Origin: an uncultured Cohaesibacter sp. | GTDB taxonomy: Bacteria; Pseudomonadota; Alphaproteobacteria; Rhizobiales; Cohaesibacteraceae | Direction of reading: 5' to 3' | Assembly: GCF_963676485.1 (NCBI RefSeq) | Contig: NZ_OY781114.1 | Coordinates: forward strand, 3,860,501 to 3,924,500 | Length of the DNA: 64,000 bases | Shown here: positions 1-7,648 of the stretch, in pieces | Numbering within the stretch: position 1 is the first letter of the stretch | Layout: each line of letters opens with the position of its first letter | Program-made: the position numbers and the translations under genes | Notes under the pieces: model-generated | What the model was told of the DNA's origin: nothing | The model's input: the letters and a program-made list of their open reading frames with translations, nothing else | The model's database searches: none

Positions 1-796
1 CTCAGGCCTGATGCGGCAGAATGAGAGCGAGCAGGTGGTCGGGCTCTTCCGTGAGCATTATAATATTCCGCTTGTGCATGTGGATGCCTCTGAAATCTTC
101 ATTTCCGCTCTTGAGGGGCAGACCGATCCGGAACGCAAACGCAAGATCATCGGCGGCCTGTTTATCGACGTGTTTGAAGATGAAGCCAATCGCATCGGCG
201 GGGCGGATTTTCTGGCGCAGGGCACGCTCTATCCCGATGTCATCGAGTCTGTCTCCTTTACCGGAGGCCCTTCGGTGACCATCAAGTCGCACCACAATGT
301 GGGTGGTTTGCCAGAACGCATGAATATGGAGCTGGTGGAACCCCTGCGTGAGCTGTTCAAGGATGAAGTTCGCGCACTGGGCCGTGAACTCGGCTTGCCA
401 GCAAGCTTTGTCGGGCGCCACCCGTTCCCCGGGCCGGGGCTTGCCATTCGCTGCCCAGGCGGTATCTCGCGCGAGAAGCTGGAAATCCTGCGTCAGGCCG
501 ATGCAATCTATCTGGATGAGATCCGCAAGGCTGGTCTCTATGATGCTATCTGGCAGGCCTTTGCAGTTCTGCTTCCGGTTCAGACCGTTGGTGTCATGGG
601 GGATGGGCGAACCTATGAGTTCGTTTGTGCCTTGCGTGCAGTCACTTCGGTGGATGGCATGACCGCAGACTTCTACCATTTCGATATGGATTTCCTCTCC
701 AAAGCGGCAACCCGCATTATCAACGAGGTGAAGGGCATCAACCGCGTGGTCTATGATGTCACCTCCAAGCCTCCCGGAACCATCGAGTGGGAATAA
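1..796 (+). CDS. guaA: GMP synthase (glutamine-hydrolysing), C-terminal part
   Basis: The gene enters from the left edge, so only about the last 264 residues are present. GuaA converts XMP to GMP with ATP and glutamine, the last step of GMP synthesis in the cytoplasm. The visible part covers the end of the ATP-pyrophosphatase domain and the whole C-terminal dimerisation domain. Diagnostic stretches are [32 protein letters not shown] and the family-typical end [10 protein letters not shown]. The glutaminase domain and the P-loop lie outside the window. Two hairpins with T runs follow the stop codon. Identification is secure from the conserved C-terminus. Confidence 0.97.
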   Translation, partial: SGLMRQNESEQVVGLFREHYNIPLVHVDASEIFISALEGQTDPERKRKIIGGLFIDVFEDEANRIGGADFLAQGTLYPDVIESVSFTGGPSVTIKSHHNVGGLPERMNMELVEPLRELFKDEVRALGRELGLPASFVGRHPFPGPGLAIRCPGGISREKLEILRQADAIYLDEIRKAGLYDAIWQAFAVLLPVQTVGVMGDGRTYEFVCALRAVTSVDGMTADFYHFDMDFLSKAATRIINEVKGINRVVYDVTSKPPGTIEWE

Positions 797-806
797 GATC
801 TAAAGT

Positions 807-854
807 GGCAAGGCTTTGAACGGAATATGCGACAATGACTTGCCGTTCTTTTTT
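807..854 (+). terminator. Possible first terminator after guaA
   Basis: GAACGG at 818-823 can pair with CCGTTC at 843-848, directly followed by six T. GGCAAG (807-812) and CTTGCC (839-844) offer an alternative pairing. The long loop makes it weaker than the next hairpin. Confidence 0.4.
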
Positions 855-875
855 ATATAGGTGAAGTTATAGGGT

Positions 876-918
876 CACCCCGGTTTCGTGTAAGGCACGG
901 TTTCGGGGTGGCTTTTTT
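876..918 (+). terminator. Rho-independent terminator after guaA
   Basis: The arms 876-890 and 896-910 pair strongly at both ends (CACCCCG with CGGGGTG, and CGTG with CACG) around a short loop, followed by a T run at 913-918. Confidence 0.75.
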
Positions 919-1184
919 GTGCGCTCATTCCAGTTGGGTTTAGACGCCTTTTTGCCAGTTGAGCTGGACTTGTTTCGTCTCGATACTCTTTCTGTATGTA
1001 CCAACTATGGTCTTGAGGGGGGGGAAATGATGTCGCAAAACTCACTATGGTTTAGGCTCAAAAGAAGAGCAAAGAGGCTGGTGTTACACGTTTGTTTGGG
1101 AAAACTGGCATCGGAAATAGCCTTGTCTTACTAATTATAGAAATGGGCATTCGGGCCCCGACTGACCTGCGATCATGAACGACT
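919..1184. other. Intergenic stretch between guaA and the Lrp gene
   Basis: No convincing gene. Together with the terminators at 807-918 this fills the 388-base gap. On the plus strand, 1056-1178 stays open without a start codon and could be a decayed gene end, but it has no recognisable domain. Confidence 0.4.
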
Positions 1185-1649
1185 TTATTGATCGAGCGGA
1201 TAGCCATTGAAAGGCTTGATTTCGCGCAGCACCATGGATGACTGCATTTCCTTGATGCGGGGCAGGCGGCGGATCTCGTCCATGGCAAAATCTGCATAAT
1301 GGTCCAGATCCTTGGCGACCACCTGCAAGAGAAAGTCGGCGTCACCGGCAAGGCTATAGCAAGCCACAACACTTTCAAGAGTTTGCACCTGACGGGCGAA
1401 CAATTCGGATTCCTCCTCGCTGTGGCTGTCTATCTTTACGCGGATAAAGGCCAATACGCCCAAGCCAACGGCTCGCCGATTGATGCGGGCGGAATAGCCT
1501 TCAATTACGCCGCTTTCTTCCAACTGCCGCACCTTGCGCCAGCAAGGCGATGTGGAGAGGCCGACCTCTTCGGCGAGGGACTGATTGGTCAATCTGCCAT
1601 CTTCTTGCAGCGCTTTGAGAATACGCATATCTGCAGGAGAGTTGCTCAC
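1185..1649 (-). CDS. Lrp/AsnC-family transcriptional regulator
   Basis: A 154-residue protein with the Lrp/AsnC plan: an N-terminal helix-turn-helix (ILKALQEDGRLTNQSLAEEVGLS, then CWRKVRQLEESGVI) and a C-terminal RAM ligand domain with GDADFLLQV. I chose the GTG start at 1649 because AGAAAG lies just upstream and the N-terminus then has the usual length; an in-frame TTG at 1670 is the alternative. The gene is divergent from the DUF2000 gene at 1783, and the space between carries repeated TATCTACC boxes, so it probably controls itself and that neighbour. The effector is unknown; members of this family often sense an amino acid. Confidence 0.9.
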   Translation of the reverse strand: MSNSPADMRILKALQEDGRLTNQSLAEEVGLSTSPCWRKVRQLEESGVIEGYSARINRRAVGLGVLAFIRVKIDSHSEEESELFARQVQTLESVVACYSLAGDADFLLQVVAKDLDHYADFAMDEIRRLPRIKEMQSSMVLREIKPFNGYPLDQ

Positions 1650-1680
1650 GGTAGGTTCTTTCTGGTTCAATTGTCTTGCG

Positions 1681-1782
1681 GGTAGTATCTACCAAATCGA
1701 GCTTGGATATTGCAACAAAAGGGAGAAAATTCCAAGGGCCAATGGGTAGAATTGACCAAAAGTCAAAGGAGCCATATCTACC
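1681..1782. promoter_or_regulatory. Putative Lrp-type operator region
   Basis: A short palindrome, GGTAG-TAT-CTACC, lies at 1681-1693. Its half TATCTACC recurs as a direct copy at 1775-1782, next to the DUF2000 start codon, and an inverted GGTAGA lies at 1745-1750. Several half-sites between divergent genes fit multimeric Lrp-family binding. The assignment to this regulator is inferred from position. Confidence 0.5.
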
Positions 1783-2202
1783 ATGAAGAGTGATTTACGT
1801 GTTGCGATCATTGTCAATCCAGAGATGCCCGTTGGTCTGATTGCCAATACGGCCAGTGCCATCGCAATCGGGTTGGGTGCCAATCAACAGACGCTGGCCG
1901 CGCGCCGCCTTACCGACAATGAGGGCCGGACGATTGATGTCAGCTCTTGTTTGCCTGTTCCTATTTTGCAGGCCCCACAGGAGACGATTGGAGCCTTGAT
2001 GCTCAAGGCTCTTGAGAAGAAGACCGACGAGGCAAATGTCGTTCCCTTTCCGGCTTTTGCCCGCTCACTACACGATTATGCCGATTATGAGAAATCCTTC
2101 CCCGATCGCAATTTGTCCGAAGAGACGATTGACGGGCTCGGGCTGGTTGGACCGTCCAAATGGATCCGTTCGCTCACCGGGTCACTCAAGCTTTTGCGTT
2201 AG
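1783..2202 (+). CDS. DUF2000 family protein
   Basis: A 139-residue cytoplasmic protein matching the DUF2000 pattern: an N-terminal beta strand and glycine-rich turn (VAIIVNPEMPVGLIANTASAIAIGLGA), then PVPILQAP and a C-terminal segment rich in charged residues. The biochemical role is not established. AAAGGAG lies about 12 bases before the ATG. It is divergent from an Lrp-family regulator, a pairing I have the impression is recurrent, which suggests regulated expression and perhaps a link to amino-acid metabolism. No signal peptide or membrane segment. Confidence 0.8.
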   Translation: MKSDLRVAIIVNPEMPVGLIANTASAIAIGLGANQQTLAARRLTDNEGRTIDVSSCLPVPILQAPQETIGALMLKALEKKTDEANVVPFPAFARSLHDYADYEKSFPDRNLSEETIDGLGLVGPSKWIRSLTGSLKLLR

Positions 2203-2229
2203 GAAGGTGGCTGGAAAAGCACAAAAAGA

Positions 2230-2264
2230 AAGCGCGGCCTTGGGAGGAATCGCAGGTCGCGCTT
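2230..2264. terminator. Bidirectional terminator between DUF2000 and L,D-transpeptidase genes
   Basis: AAGCGCGGCCT (2230-2240) pairs with AGGTCGCGCTT (2254-2264) with one G-T wobble. T-rich sequence follows on the plus strand, and an A run before it gives Ts on the minus strand, as expected between convergent genes. A second hairpin (GTCTCCT 2271-2277 with AGGAGAC 2308-2314, inner GCCCC/GGGGC) lies just downstream. Confidence 0.65.
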
Positions 2265-2318
2265 CTTTATGTCTCCTTGAGGAGGATGCCCCGGGAGGAG
2301 GAGGGGCAGGAGACACAG

Positions 2319-2864
2319 TTAATTGGAAATAATCACCTTGGCAGACTTCATGCCGCCCGCTGCCTTGATCAGCTTGAACAGGATCCTGGCGTTGTCCGGA
2401 TGAAGGCGGACGCAGCCGTGGGATGCCGGACGCCCAAGGCGCGAGATAGAGGTCGTGCCGTGGATTGCCCAGCCCTTGTGAAAGAAGACAGCATAAGGCA
2501 TTGGCGCATTGTTGTATTTTCTTGAGCGCCACATGGTGTGCATGCGGTAGGGCGCATATTCGCCGCGTGGTGTGTAATAGCCCCGCCGGGCAGTGGAGAC
2601 CTTCCAGCTGTGTGTGATCAGTCCGTTGACATAGACATTCATGCGCTGCTCGGAAATGTCGATCGTAGCGATAATGGGTTTTTCCGGTGTTGCCTTGCGT
2701 TCGGAAGCAGTTTCTCCAAGCAGGCGCAATTCACCCGTGATCGGCTGGCTCTTTGGCGCTGCGATAATGGTTGCCTCTTGGGGCGTAGCAGATGATGTGG
2801 TTGCCAGTGCCTGACTGCTAATAAGCGTCAAATAAGCCAGACTAATCATTGCTCGTCGCAACAT
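2319..2864 (-). CDS. Secreted L,D-transpeptidase (YkuD domain), copy 1
   Basis: A 181-residue protein with an N-terminal signal peptide (about 1-22, ending SSQALA) and a YkuD catalytic domain. The catalytic motif is PASHGCVR, with Cys about 151 and His 149, preceded by the conserved GWAIHGT. Such enzymes form 3-3 peptidoglycan cross-links or attach proteins to peptidoglycan in the periplasm. No LysM or other binding domain is attached. A paralogue with the same core motifs (YNNAPMPY, IHGT, SHGC) lies directly upstream on the same strand at 3066, indicating tandem duplication. The cross-linking versus anchoring role cannot be read from the sequence. Confidence 0.92.
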   Translation of the reverse strand: MLRRAMISLAYLTLISSQALATTSSATPQEATIIAAPKSQPITGELRLLGETASERKATPEKPIIATIDISEQRMNVYVNGLITHSWKVSTARRGYYTPRGEYAPYRMHTMWRSRKYNNAPMPYAVFFHKGWAIHGTTSISRLGRPASHGCVRLHPDNARILFKLIKAAGGMKSAKVIISN

Positions 2865-3065
2865 GATGATCCCGATCCCGTCATGTGAAGTATTTTGCGT
2901 TACTTCCAGTTTTGACGTCAGATCTTAAAAATCTTCTATCTGAGGGGATGGCGGAGCAGATTTGAGTCGAAATTTATATATTAAGGTAAAGGAATGGTTG
3001 CAAAAAGCGTCCCGCCTTATTGGCAATTTCTTGTCGGCGGCAGGGCTGCTTGGGATCGAACCAAT

Positions 3066-3554
3066 TTAGTGAATGAATACGCGTGTGTTATTCTTGCCGT
3101 TGACTTCCACCAGATCGAAAAGCTCTTTGGCATTGTCCGGATGCAGACGGATGCAGCCGTGGGAAGCTGGCGTGCCCAGCGATTTCAACGCTGAGGTGCC
3201 ATGAATGGCATAACCGCGATAGAAGAAGATGGAGTAAGGCATTGGTGCGTTGTTATATTCTTTCGAGCGGTAGGTTTCATACATCCGCGTTGGGCGATAG
3301 AGCCCTTCAGGTGTATCAAAACCATCTCGCGCAGAAGAAATCGGCCAGGTGTGCTTTTTCCAACCATTGACCGAGACAACCATTTTCTGCTTGGCCAGAT
3401 CGACGCGGATCTGGACCACATTGTTGGCGGTGGCAAAGCTGGGGGCTGCTCCGAGAATGGCTGTCAGCACCAGCCCCAAGGCGACTGCCTTGCTCAAGGG
3501 AGCAATGAATTGGGTCTTGAGGAAAGAAATCAACGAATGGCCCCGCGCCAGCAT
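3066..3554 (-). CDS. Secreted L,D-transpeptidase (YkuD domain), copy 2
   Basis: A 162-residue paralogue of the preceding enzyme. A long hydrophobic N-terminal segment (about 10-42, ending PSFATA) is a likely signal peptide, and the YkuD domain follows. The catalytic motif is PASHGCIR, with Cys about 134 and His 132, after GYAIHGT. The protein ends soon after the catalytic domain, so it is a minimal enzyme. About 200 bases separate it from copy 1, enough for separate promoters. It acts on peptidoglycan in the periplasm. The N-termini of the two copies have diverged while the catalytic cores stay close. Confidence 0.92.
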   Translation of the reverse strand: MLARGHSLISFLKTQFIAPLSKAVALGLVLTAILGAAPSFATANNVVQIRVDLAKQKMVVSVNGWKKHTWPISSARDGFDTPEGLYRPTRMYETYRSKEYNNAPMPYSIFFYRGYAIHGTSALKSLGTPASHGCIRLHPDNAKELFDLVEVNGKNNTRVFIH

Positions 3555-3806
3555 GATAATGCCCCTTTTTAGGAAATCTGTATTCTTGAATGAAACCAGC
3601 GTATGCGCCTTGAAAAGGGAATCAATTGTCAGATTCGAGGCATCAAACCCGGTAATGTTCCGCGAAGATTACCCATTTTCTGCGGAATAAGAAGATCTGT
3701 TGATGCGGTGTAAGGGTTTTACCCAAGAAAAAACTGGCGAGTGTATCTTTTGCGCCTCACTTGGTGACTGGTCGCGGCAGTTCCTGAGCGAGGTAGGAGG
3801 CTTTGC

Positions 3807-4160
3807 CTATTTTTTCGCCTTTTCCTTTTTGGCGGCACATTCAACACACAGGGTCGCTGTCGGGTCGATTTCCAATCGCTTGAGGGGAATTTCTGCGTCG
3901 CATTCGACGCAGTATCCGAAGTCGCCGCTTTCAAGTCGTTCAAAGGCCTTTTCTATTCTTTGAAGCTCCAGTGCGCGCCGACGTTCGGTTTCCTTGGCCA
4001 TTGCCTGACTTTGCAATGCATCCATGCGCGAAAGACGCCCAACGCTCTGCTGATCAAGGGTCACTACGCTTCTGGCCTCTTTGGAAAGATCGCTCAATGC
4101 TGCGATTTCGATGCGCTTTCCTTCCAATAGCTCCATCGCTGTCTTGGGAGAAATAGCCAT
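3807..4160 (-). CDS. DksA/TraR-type C4 zinc-finger protein
   Basis: A 117-residue protein with a helical, charged N-terminal part that may form a coiled coil and a C-terminal zinc finger with Cys 84, 87, 105 and 108 (CVEC and CVEC). The family includes DksA, which binds the RNA polymerase secondary channel with ppGpp, and short relatives of unclear role. It is shorter than full DksA and lacks a clear DxxDxA tip, so it is better called DksA/TraR-like. I chose the ATG at 4160 because AAGGAGCGACC precedes it. The C-terminus is lysine-rich. Confidence 0.85.
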   Translation of the reverse strand: MAISPKTAMELLEGKRIEIAALSDLSKEARSVVTLDQQSVGRLSRMDALQSQAMAKETERRRALELQRIEKAFERLESGDFGYCVECDAEIPLKRLEIDPTATLCVECAAKKEKAKK

Positions 4161-4550
4161 AGGTCGCTCCTTTTGTTGCGGCAACGCACATCGGTGCCGT
4201 TGGTAACAAAATTTCCCTTAGAAAGCTGGCTTGATGAAATTCTGCGCAAAAAGGGGATATAAGAATGCGAAAACTTCACAACGAGAGCGTGCGGCAGTTA
4301 ACGGCCAAGGTCAATGCTTTTGTTGTACCCCTGTTCCATTGGACGAGCGTTTGAACCGGGCGAAGGACAGATCGCCGCAATTACGCAAGCGGGAGTCGCC
4401 CCACTTTATATAGTTCTGGTCATGTTGCCCTTGCGGAGTTTGACTTTTCTTATAGGGCGCTGTACCGCTGATCGGGTTTAGGTGGTTTCCCCTAGAGGGT
4501 GACGCTGCTGATTATTGTGTCGTGCATTTGCGCAGGAGTTGAATAGACGT
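4161..4550. other. Divergent intergenic region, DksA-like / nnrU
   Basis: 390 bases separate these divergent genes. TTGACTTTTC at about 4439 could be part of a promoter for nnrU, but I could not place a matching -10 with confidence. No small gene or structured RNA is evident. Confidence 0.3.
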
Positions 4551-5120
4551 ATGGTTTTGTTACTGGTTGGTATTGCTCTTTTTCTTGTCATCCATTTGGT
4601 GCCTCAAAAAGCGGAACTCAAAGACGGCTTAACCATGCGTTTTGGCGAGATGGGTTATCGCATCTTTCATGGCGTGATTGCGCTTCTAGCTGTCGGGCTG
4701 ATCTATGTTGGCTATTTCTCGGCCCAAGGTACCTATATTCTGTGGTATCCGCCCATCTGGACCAGACATCTGGCTGCGACACTGATGCTGTTTGCTTCTA
4801 TTCTGGCTTTCTCGGGGGCAGTTCCGGGCAAGATCAAGCAAAAGCTCACCTCTCCCTTTTCGATTGCCATTAAAACTTGGGCTTTCGCGCATCTGCTTGC
4901 GAATGGCACGCTTTCGGATTTGATTCTGTTCGGCTTCTTTCTCTTCTTTGGCGTGAGCTATCGGATTTCCCTCAAGCGGCGTATCGCTGCAGGGCGGGTT
5001 ACCATTCCGGAAGGCAAGCTGAAATGGGATATCTTGGCTATTCTGCTGGGGCTGGGCTTTTATGCGGCCATGATTTTCGGCGTGCATGAATGGCTCTTTG
5101 GCGTCAGTCCGCTGTTTTGA
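4551..5120 (+). CDS. NnrU family membrane protein
   Basis: A 189-residue integral membrane protein with about five to six hydrophobic segments. Typical NnrU features are the early HLVP, the MRFGEMGYRIFHGVI segment, WYPP, and RHLAATLML. NnrU-type proteins were first linked to nitrite and nitric-oxide reduction, but many members sit outside denitrification clusters and their function is unclear. No denitrification gene is nearby here, so that role should not be assumed. I chose the ATG at 4551, after GGAG at 4535; a longer start would add a poorly conserved N-terminus. Confidence 0.85.
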   Translation: MVLLLVGIALFLVIHLVPQKAELKDGLTMRFGEMGYRIFHGVIALLAVGLIYVGYFSAQGTYILWYPPIWTRHLAATLMLFASILAFSGAVPGKIKQKLTSPFSIAIKTWAFAHLLANGTLSDLILFGFFLFFGVSYRISLKRRIAAGRVTIPEGKLKWDILAILLGLGFYAAMIFGVHEWLFGVSPLF

Positions 5121-5435
5121 TGCGGATATAGCCGCTTTCTTTGCCCTTAAGCCATCCAAGATCCAAATCCGGCCATGATTGATCGGCAAAGAAGGAATCC
5201 TGTCAGCTTTCAAGCGCAATTGTCGGAAAAACCGGGGGTATAACAGGTTGTCTGCCTTAACTCTGGGGGTTTTTCCGGTTTTTCCCGCTTGCGAGGGGGC
5301 TTGCGCCGCATTGCATGATTGCGTCATGTCTTGGGACCGGCTAATGTCCCGCAACAGAAACGGAATATTGGTCTGCCTTTCGGGCAGTCGAAAAGAAAGT
5401 CTGCCGGTTCGATTGTCCGGCGCAAGCGAGGAATA
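5121..5435. other. Intergenic region with a GGAAAAACC inverted repeat
   Basis: GGAAAAACC at 5225-5233 is the inverse of GGTTTTTCC at 5268-5276, and the latter is repeated directly as GGTTTTTCCC at 5277-5286. This may be a weak nnrU terminator. The rest should hold the promoter of the TPR-bamB pair. No gene seen. Confidence 0.35.
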
Positions 5436-6128
5436 ATGTCTGAGTCCGATTTTATCCGTGAAGTCGATGAAGAGCTGCGCCATGAGCAGATCAAGAGTAT
5501 GTGGGACAAGTTCGGCCCTTATGTGATCGGCTTTGCTCTTCTGGTCGTTTTGGGAACTGCAGCGGACAAGGGCTATGAATATTGGCGCCAGACACAGGCT
5601 GCCAAGGCTGGGGATGCCTTCATCGAGGCGCTCAGCCTTTCGGAAGAAGGCAAAAAGGACGAGGCGCTTGCCGCGCTTGAGAAGATCAAGGCAGAAGGGG
5701 CCGGCGGATATCCGTTGCTTGCCGAAATGCGGATTGCTTCTGAAAAAGCGGCCAGTGGCGATGTCGACGAGGCGATCTCCCTGTTCAAGGATGCTGCCAA
5801 CAATCCGGATGTCCAGCCTGTTATTCAGAGCCTTGCGCGCACCCGTGCCAATGTGCTGATGCTTAATCAGGGCAAGGCGGATGAAGTAATCAACGAGCTT
5901 TCCGGTTTGATGGACAATAACGGCTTCCGCCACTCTGCCAGAGAACTGGTGATGCTGGCCTATCTGGAAAAGAAGGATTACGCTCAGGCCATGCCGATTG
6001 CAGAACGGATTTCTCAGGATGCGGAAACGCCACCTGAAATGCGTCAGCGCGCTGAGGTCTATGTCAATTACATCCGCTCCCAGTTTGAGGAAGGTGGAAA
6101 AGACACCGCCAAGGAGGCTGCTGAATGA
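5436..6128 (+). CDS. YfgM-like tetratricopeptide repeat protein
   Basis: A 230-residue protein with a short cytoplasmic N-terminus rich in acidic residues (SDFIREVDEELRHEQ), one membrane anchor at about 26-44, and a periplasmic helical TPR-type region. This is the layout of YfgM, an ancillary SecYEG/periplasmic chaperone-network protein in enterobacteria. The context agrees: it overlaps bamB by four bases (ATGA), and der follows, matching the yfgM-bamB-der order of E. coli. GAGG lies just before the ATG at 5436. The link to SecYEG is inferred from family and gene order. Confidence 0.88.
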   Translation: MSESDFIREVDEELRHEQIKSMWDKFGPYVIGFALLVVLGTAADKGYEYWRQTQAAKAGDAFIEALSLSEEGKKDEALAALEKIKAEGAGGYPLLAEMRIASEKAASGDVDEAISLFKDAANNPDVQPVIQSLARTRANVLMLNQGKADEVINELSGLMDNNGFRHSARELVMLAYLEKKDYAQAMPIAERISQDAETPPEMRQRAEVYVNYIRSQFEEGGKDTAKEAAE

Positions 6129-7492
6129 GACAAGCATCAGGTGTGAAAACTGAAACGCGCTCTTTGGCATATGCAGGCAAGGCTGCATTGATGGCTTTGC
6201 TGCTCGGTCTTGCCGGTTGTTCCAGCGTGACTGACTTTGCGAGCGACGTGAATCCATTCAAAACCCCCGAAGAGGTTTTGCCGGGGCAAAGACAGGCGCT
6301 GTTTGATACAGCTGCTGTTGCCAAGGTTGAAGACACCTCACCGGTGTCCATTCCAGGGCCGGTCAATTTCTCCTCCTGGTCTCAGGCCGGTGGCCCTGCG
6401 ACAAACAATCCGCCAAATGTCTCCTTCAGCGGGCAGGGCGCTCGCGTTTGGAGCGCCAAGGCAGCCATTCGTGGCGGCGATTCCGATGAACGCGCTGCAG
6501 CGCGGCCGGTGTCTGTTGGCGGGCGGGTTGCTGTTTACAGCCCTGACGGGGATGTCTCTTTGTATAATGCCTCAAATGGCGGCCGTATCTGGAATGTCTC
6601 TGTAAGGCCCCAGAATGAAAAGGGTGTTTCCATTGGTGGCGCGGTTACCATGGACAGCGCGCGCGTTTTTGCGGCAACCGGCTTTAGCGAGCTCGTTGCA
6701 TTGGATGCCGGAAGCGGTCGTCGCCTCTGGTCCTTCCAGCTGGATGCGCCTGCGCGTGGCGCTCCGGTCGTTGTGGGCAATACGGTTCTTGCCGTCTCTG
6801 CCACGAACTCCTTGTTCGCAGTCAATGTTTCAGATGGTGGAGAGCTTTGGACCTTTGAGGGCATTCCTCAGGGCACAGGGCTTCTTGGCTCTGGTGCGCC
6901 GGCTGTCAGCGGCAATACGGTTCTGTTCTCCGGCACATCCGGTGAGCTTGTTGCGCTGGATATCAAGTCGGGTGAAATGCGCTGGTCAGATACCATCGTT
7001 CAGGGAACCCGCCGCTATGCGATCTCTGGCATCTCGGCCATTGCTGGTGGTCCTGTCGTGTCCGATGGTATTGTTTATGCGTCGAGTGTAAGTGGCAACA
7101 CGATTGCTCTGCGCATCCGCGATGGCGAGCGGGTCTGGGACCGGTCTTTGGGTTCGGTGCATGCGCCTGTTGTGGCTGGCAACTCCATTTTTGTTGTCGA
7201 TCTGGATGACCGGATTGTCGCGCTCAACAAGAAAAACGGTAAAATTCGCTGGTCAAGCCAGCTGCCTTCGGTTAGAAGCAAGAAGAAAAGTACGAGTTGG
7301 GCCGGTCCTGTGTTGGCTGGCAGTCGCCTTTGGGTGACATCCAACGACGGAAAACTGGCCGCTGTGGATCCGAAAAACGGAAGCATAGTGCTGACCAGAG
7401 ATATCAAGGATCCTGTCTTTATCGCCCCTATTGCCGTGACTGGTCGTTTGATCATGCTGAGCGGATCGGGTCGTTTGTCCGCTTATAATTAG
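6125..7492 (+). CDS. bamB: Outer membrane assembly lipoprotein BamB (beta-propeller)
   Basis: A 455-residue lipoprotein. A signal sequence ends in the lipobox LAGC with acylated Cys about 32. After a linker come repeated PQQ-like propeller blades, seen as recurring motifs such as GGRIWNVSV, SGRRLWSFQL, GGELWTFEG, GEMRWSD and GERVWDRSL. BamB is a scaffold subunit of the BAM complex, which inserts beta-barrel proteins into the outer membrane. Start and stop overlap with the upstream TPR gene indicate translational coupling. Alphaproteobacterial BamB proteins are commonly longer than that of E. coli, as here. Confidence 0.95.
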   Translation: MRQASGVKTETRSLAYAGKAALMALLLGLAGCSSVTDFASDVNPFKTPEEVLPGQRQALFDTAAVAKVEDTSPVSIPGPVNFSSWSQAGGPATNNPPNVSFSGQGARVWSAKAAIRGGDSDERAAARPVSVGGRVAVYSPDGDVSLYNASNGGRIWNVSVRPQNEKGVSIGGAVTMDSARVFAATGFSELVALDAGSGRRLWSFQLDAPARGAPVVVGNTVLAVSATNSLFAVNVSDGGELWTFEGIPQGTGLLGSGAPAVSGNTVLFSGTSGELVALDIKSGEMRWSDTIVQGTRRYAISGISAIAGGPVVSDGIVYASSVSGNTIALRIRDGERVWDRSLGSVHAPVVAGNSIFVVDLDDRIVALNKKNGKIRWSSQLPSVRSKKKSTSWAGPVLAGSRLWVTSNDGKLAAVDPKNGSIVLTRDIKDPVFIAPIAVTGRLIMLSGSGRLSAYN

Positions 7493-7539
7493 AGACGTCT
7501 CTTTTTAGCGGTTGGGAAACCTTAGGAATTCATTGGTAA

Positions 7540-7566
7540 CCCCGGAGTTGCTTTGCGGCTCCGGGG
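7540..7566. promoter_or_regulatory. GC-rich hairpin between bamB and der
   Basis: CCCCGGAG (7540-7547) pairs perfectly with CTCCGGGG (7559-7566). There is no T tract after it, so it looks more like an RNA-processing or attenuation hairpin than a full terminator. Confidence 0.45.
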
Positions 7567-7648
7567 TGCCGTGCTATTTAGAGGTCATGGCAAAGCAGCT
7601 GAAAAAATTGCATCGCCAGCCTCATTCGATCTGTTTGGACGAAGTGAA

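Noticed and set aside
1056-1178. Plus-strand open stretch (…GVTRLFGKTGIGN…) that could be a decayed gene end
   Set aside because: No start codon, an in-frame stop just before it and no domain I can recognise; too little to call a pseudogene.
3050-3064. TTGG-GATCGAA-CCAA, resembling a tRNA T-arm
   Set aside because: No matching acceptor, D or anticodon arms; the expected 5' part falls inside the coding end of the L,D-transpeptidase gene.
4686-6257. Long open frame (523 codons) on the minus strand
   Set aside because: It is antisense to nnrU and the TPR gene, both well supported by homology and membrane or TPR patterns.
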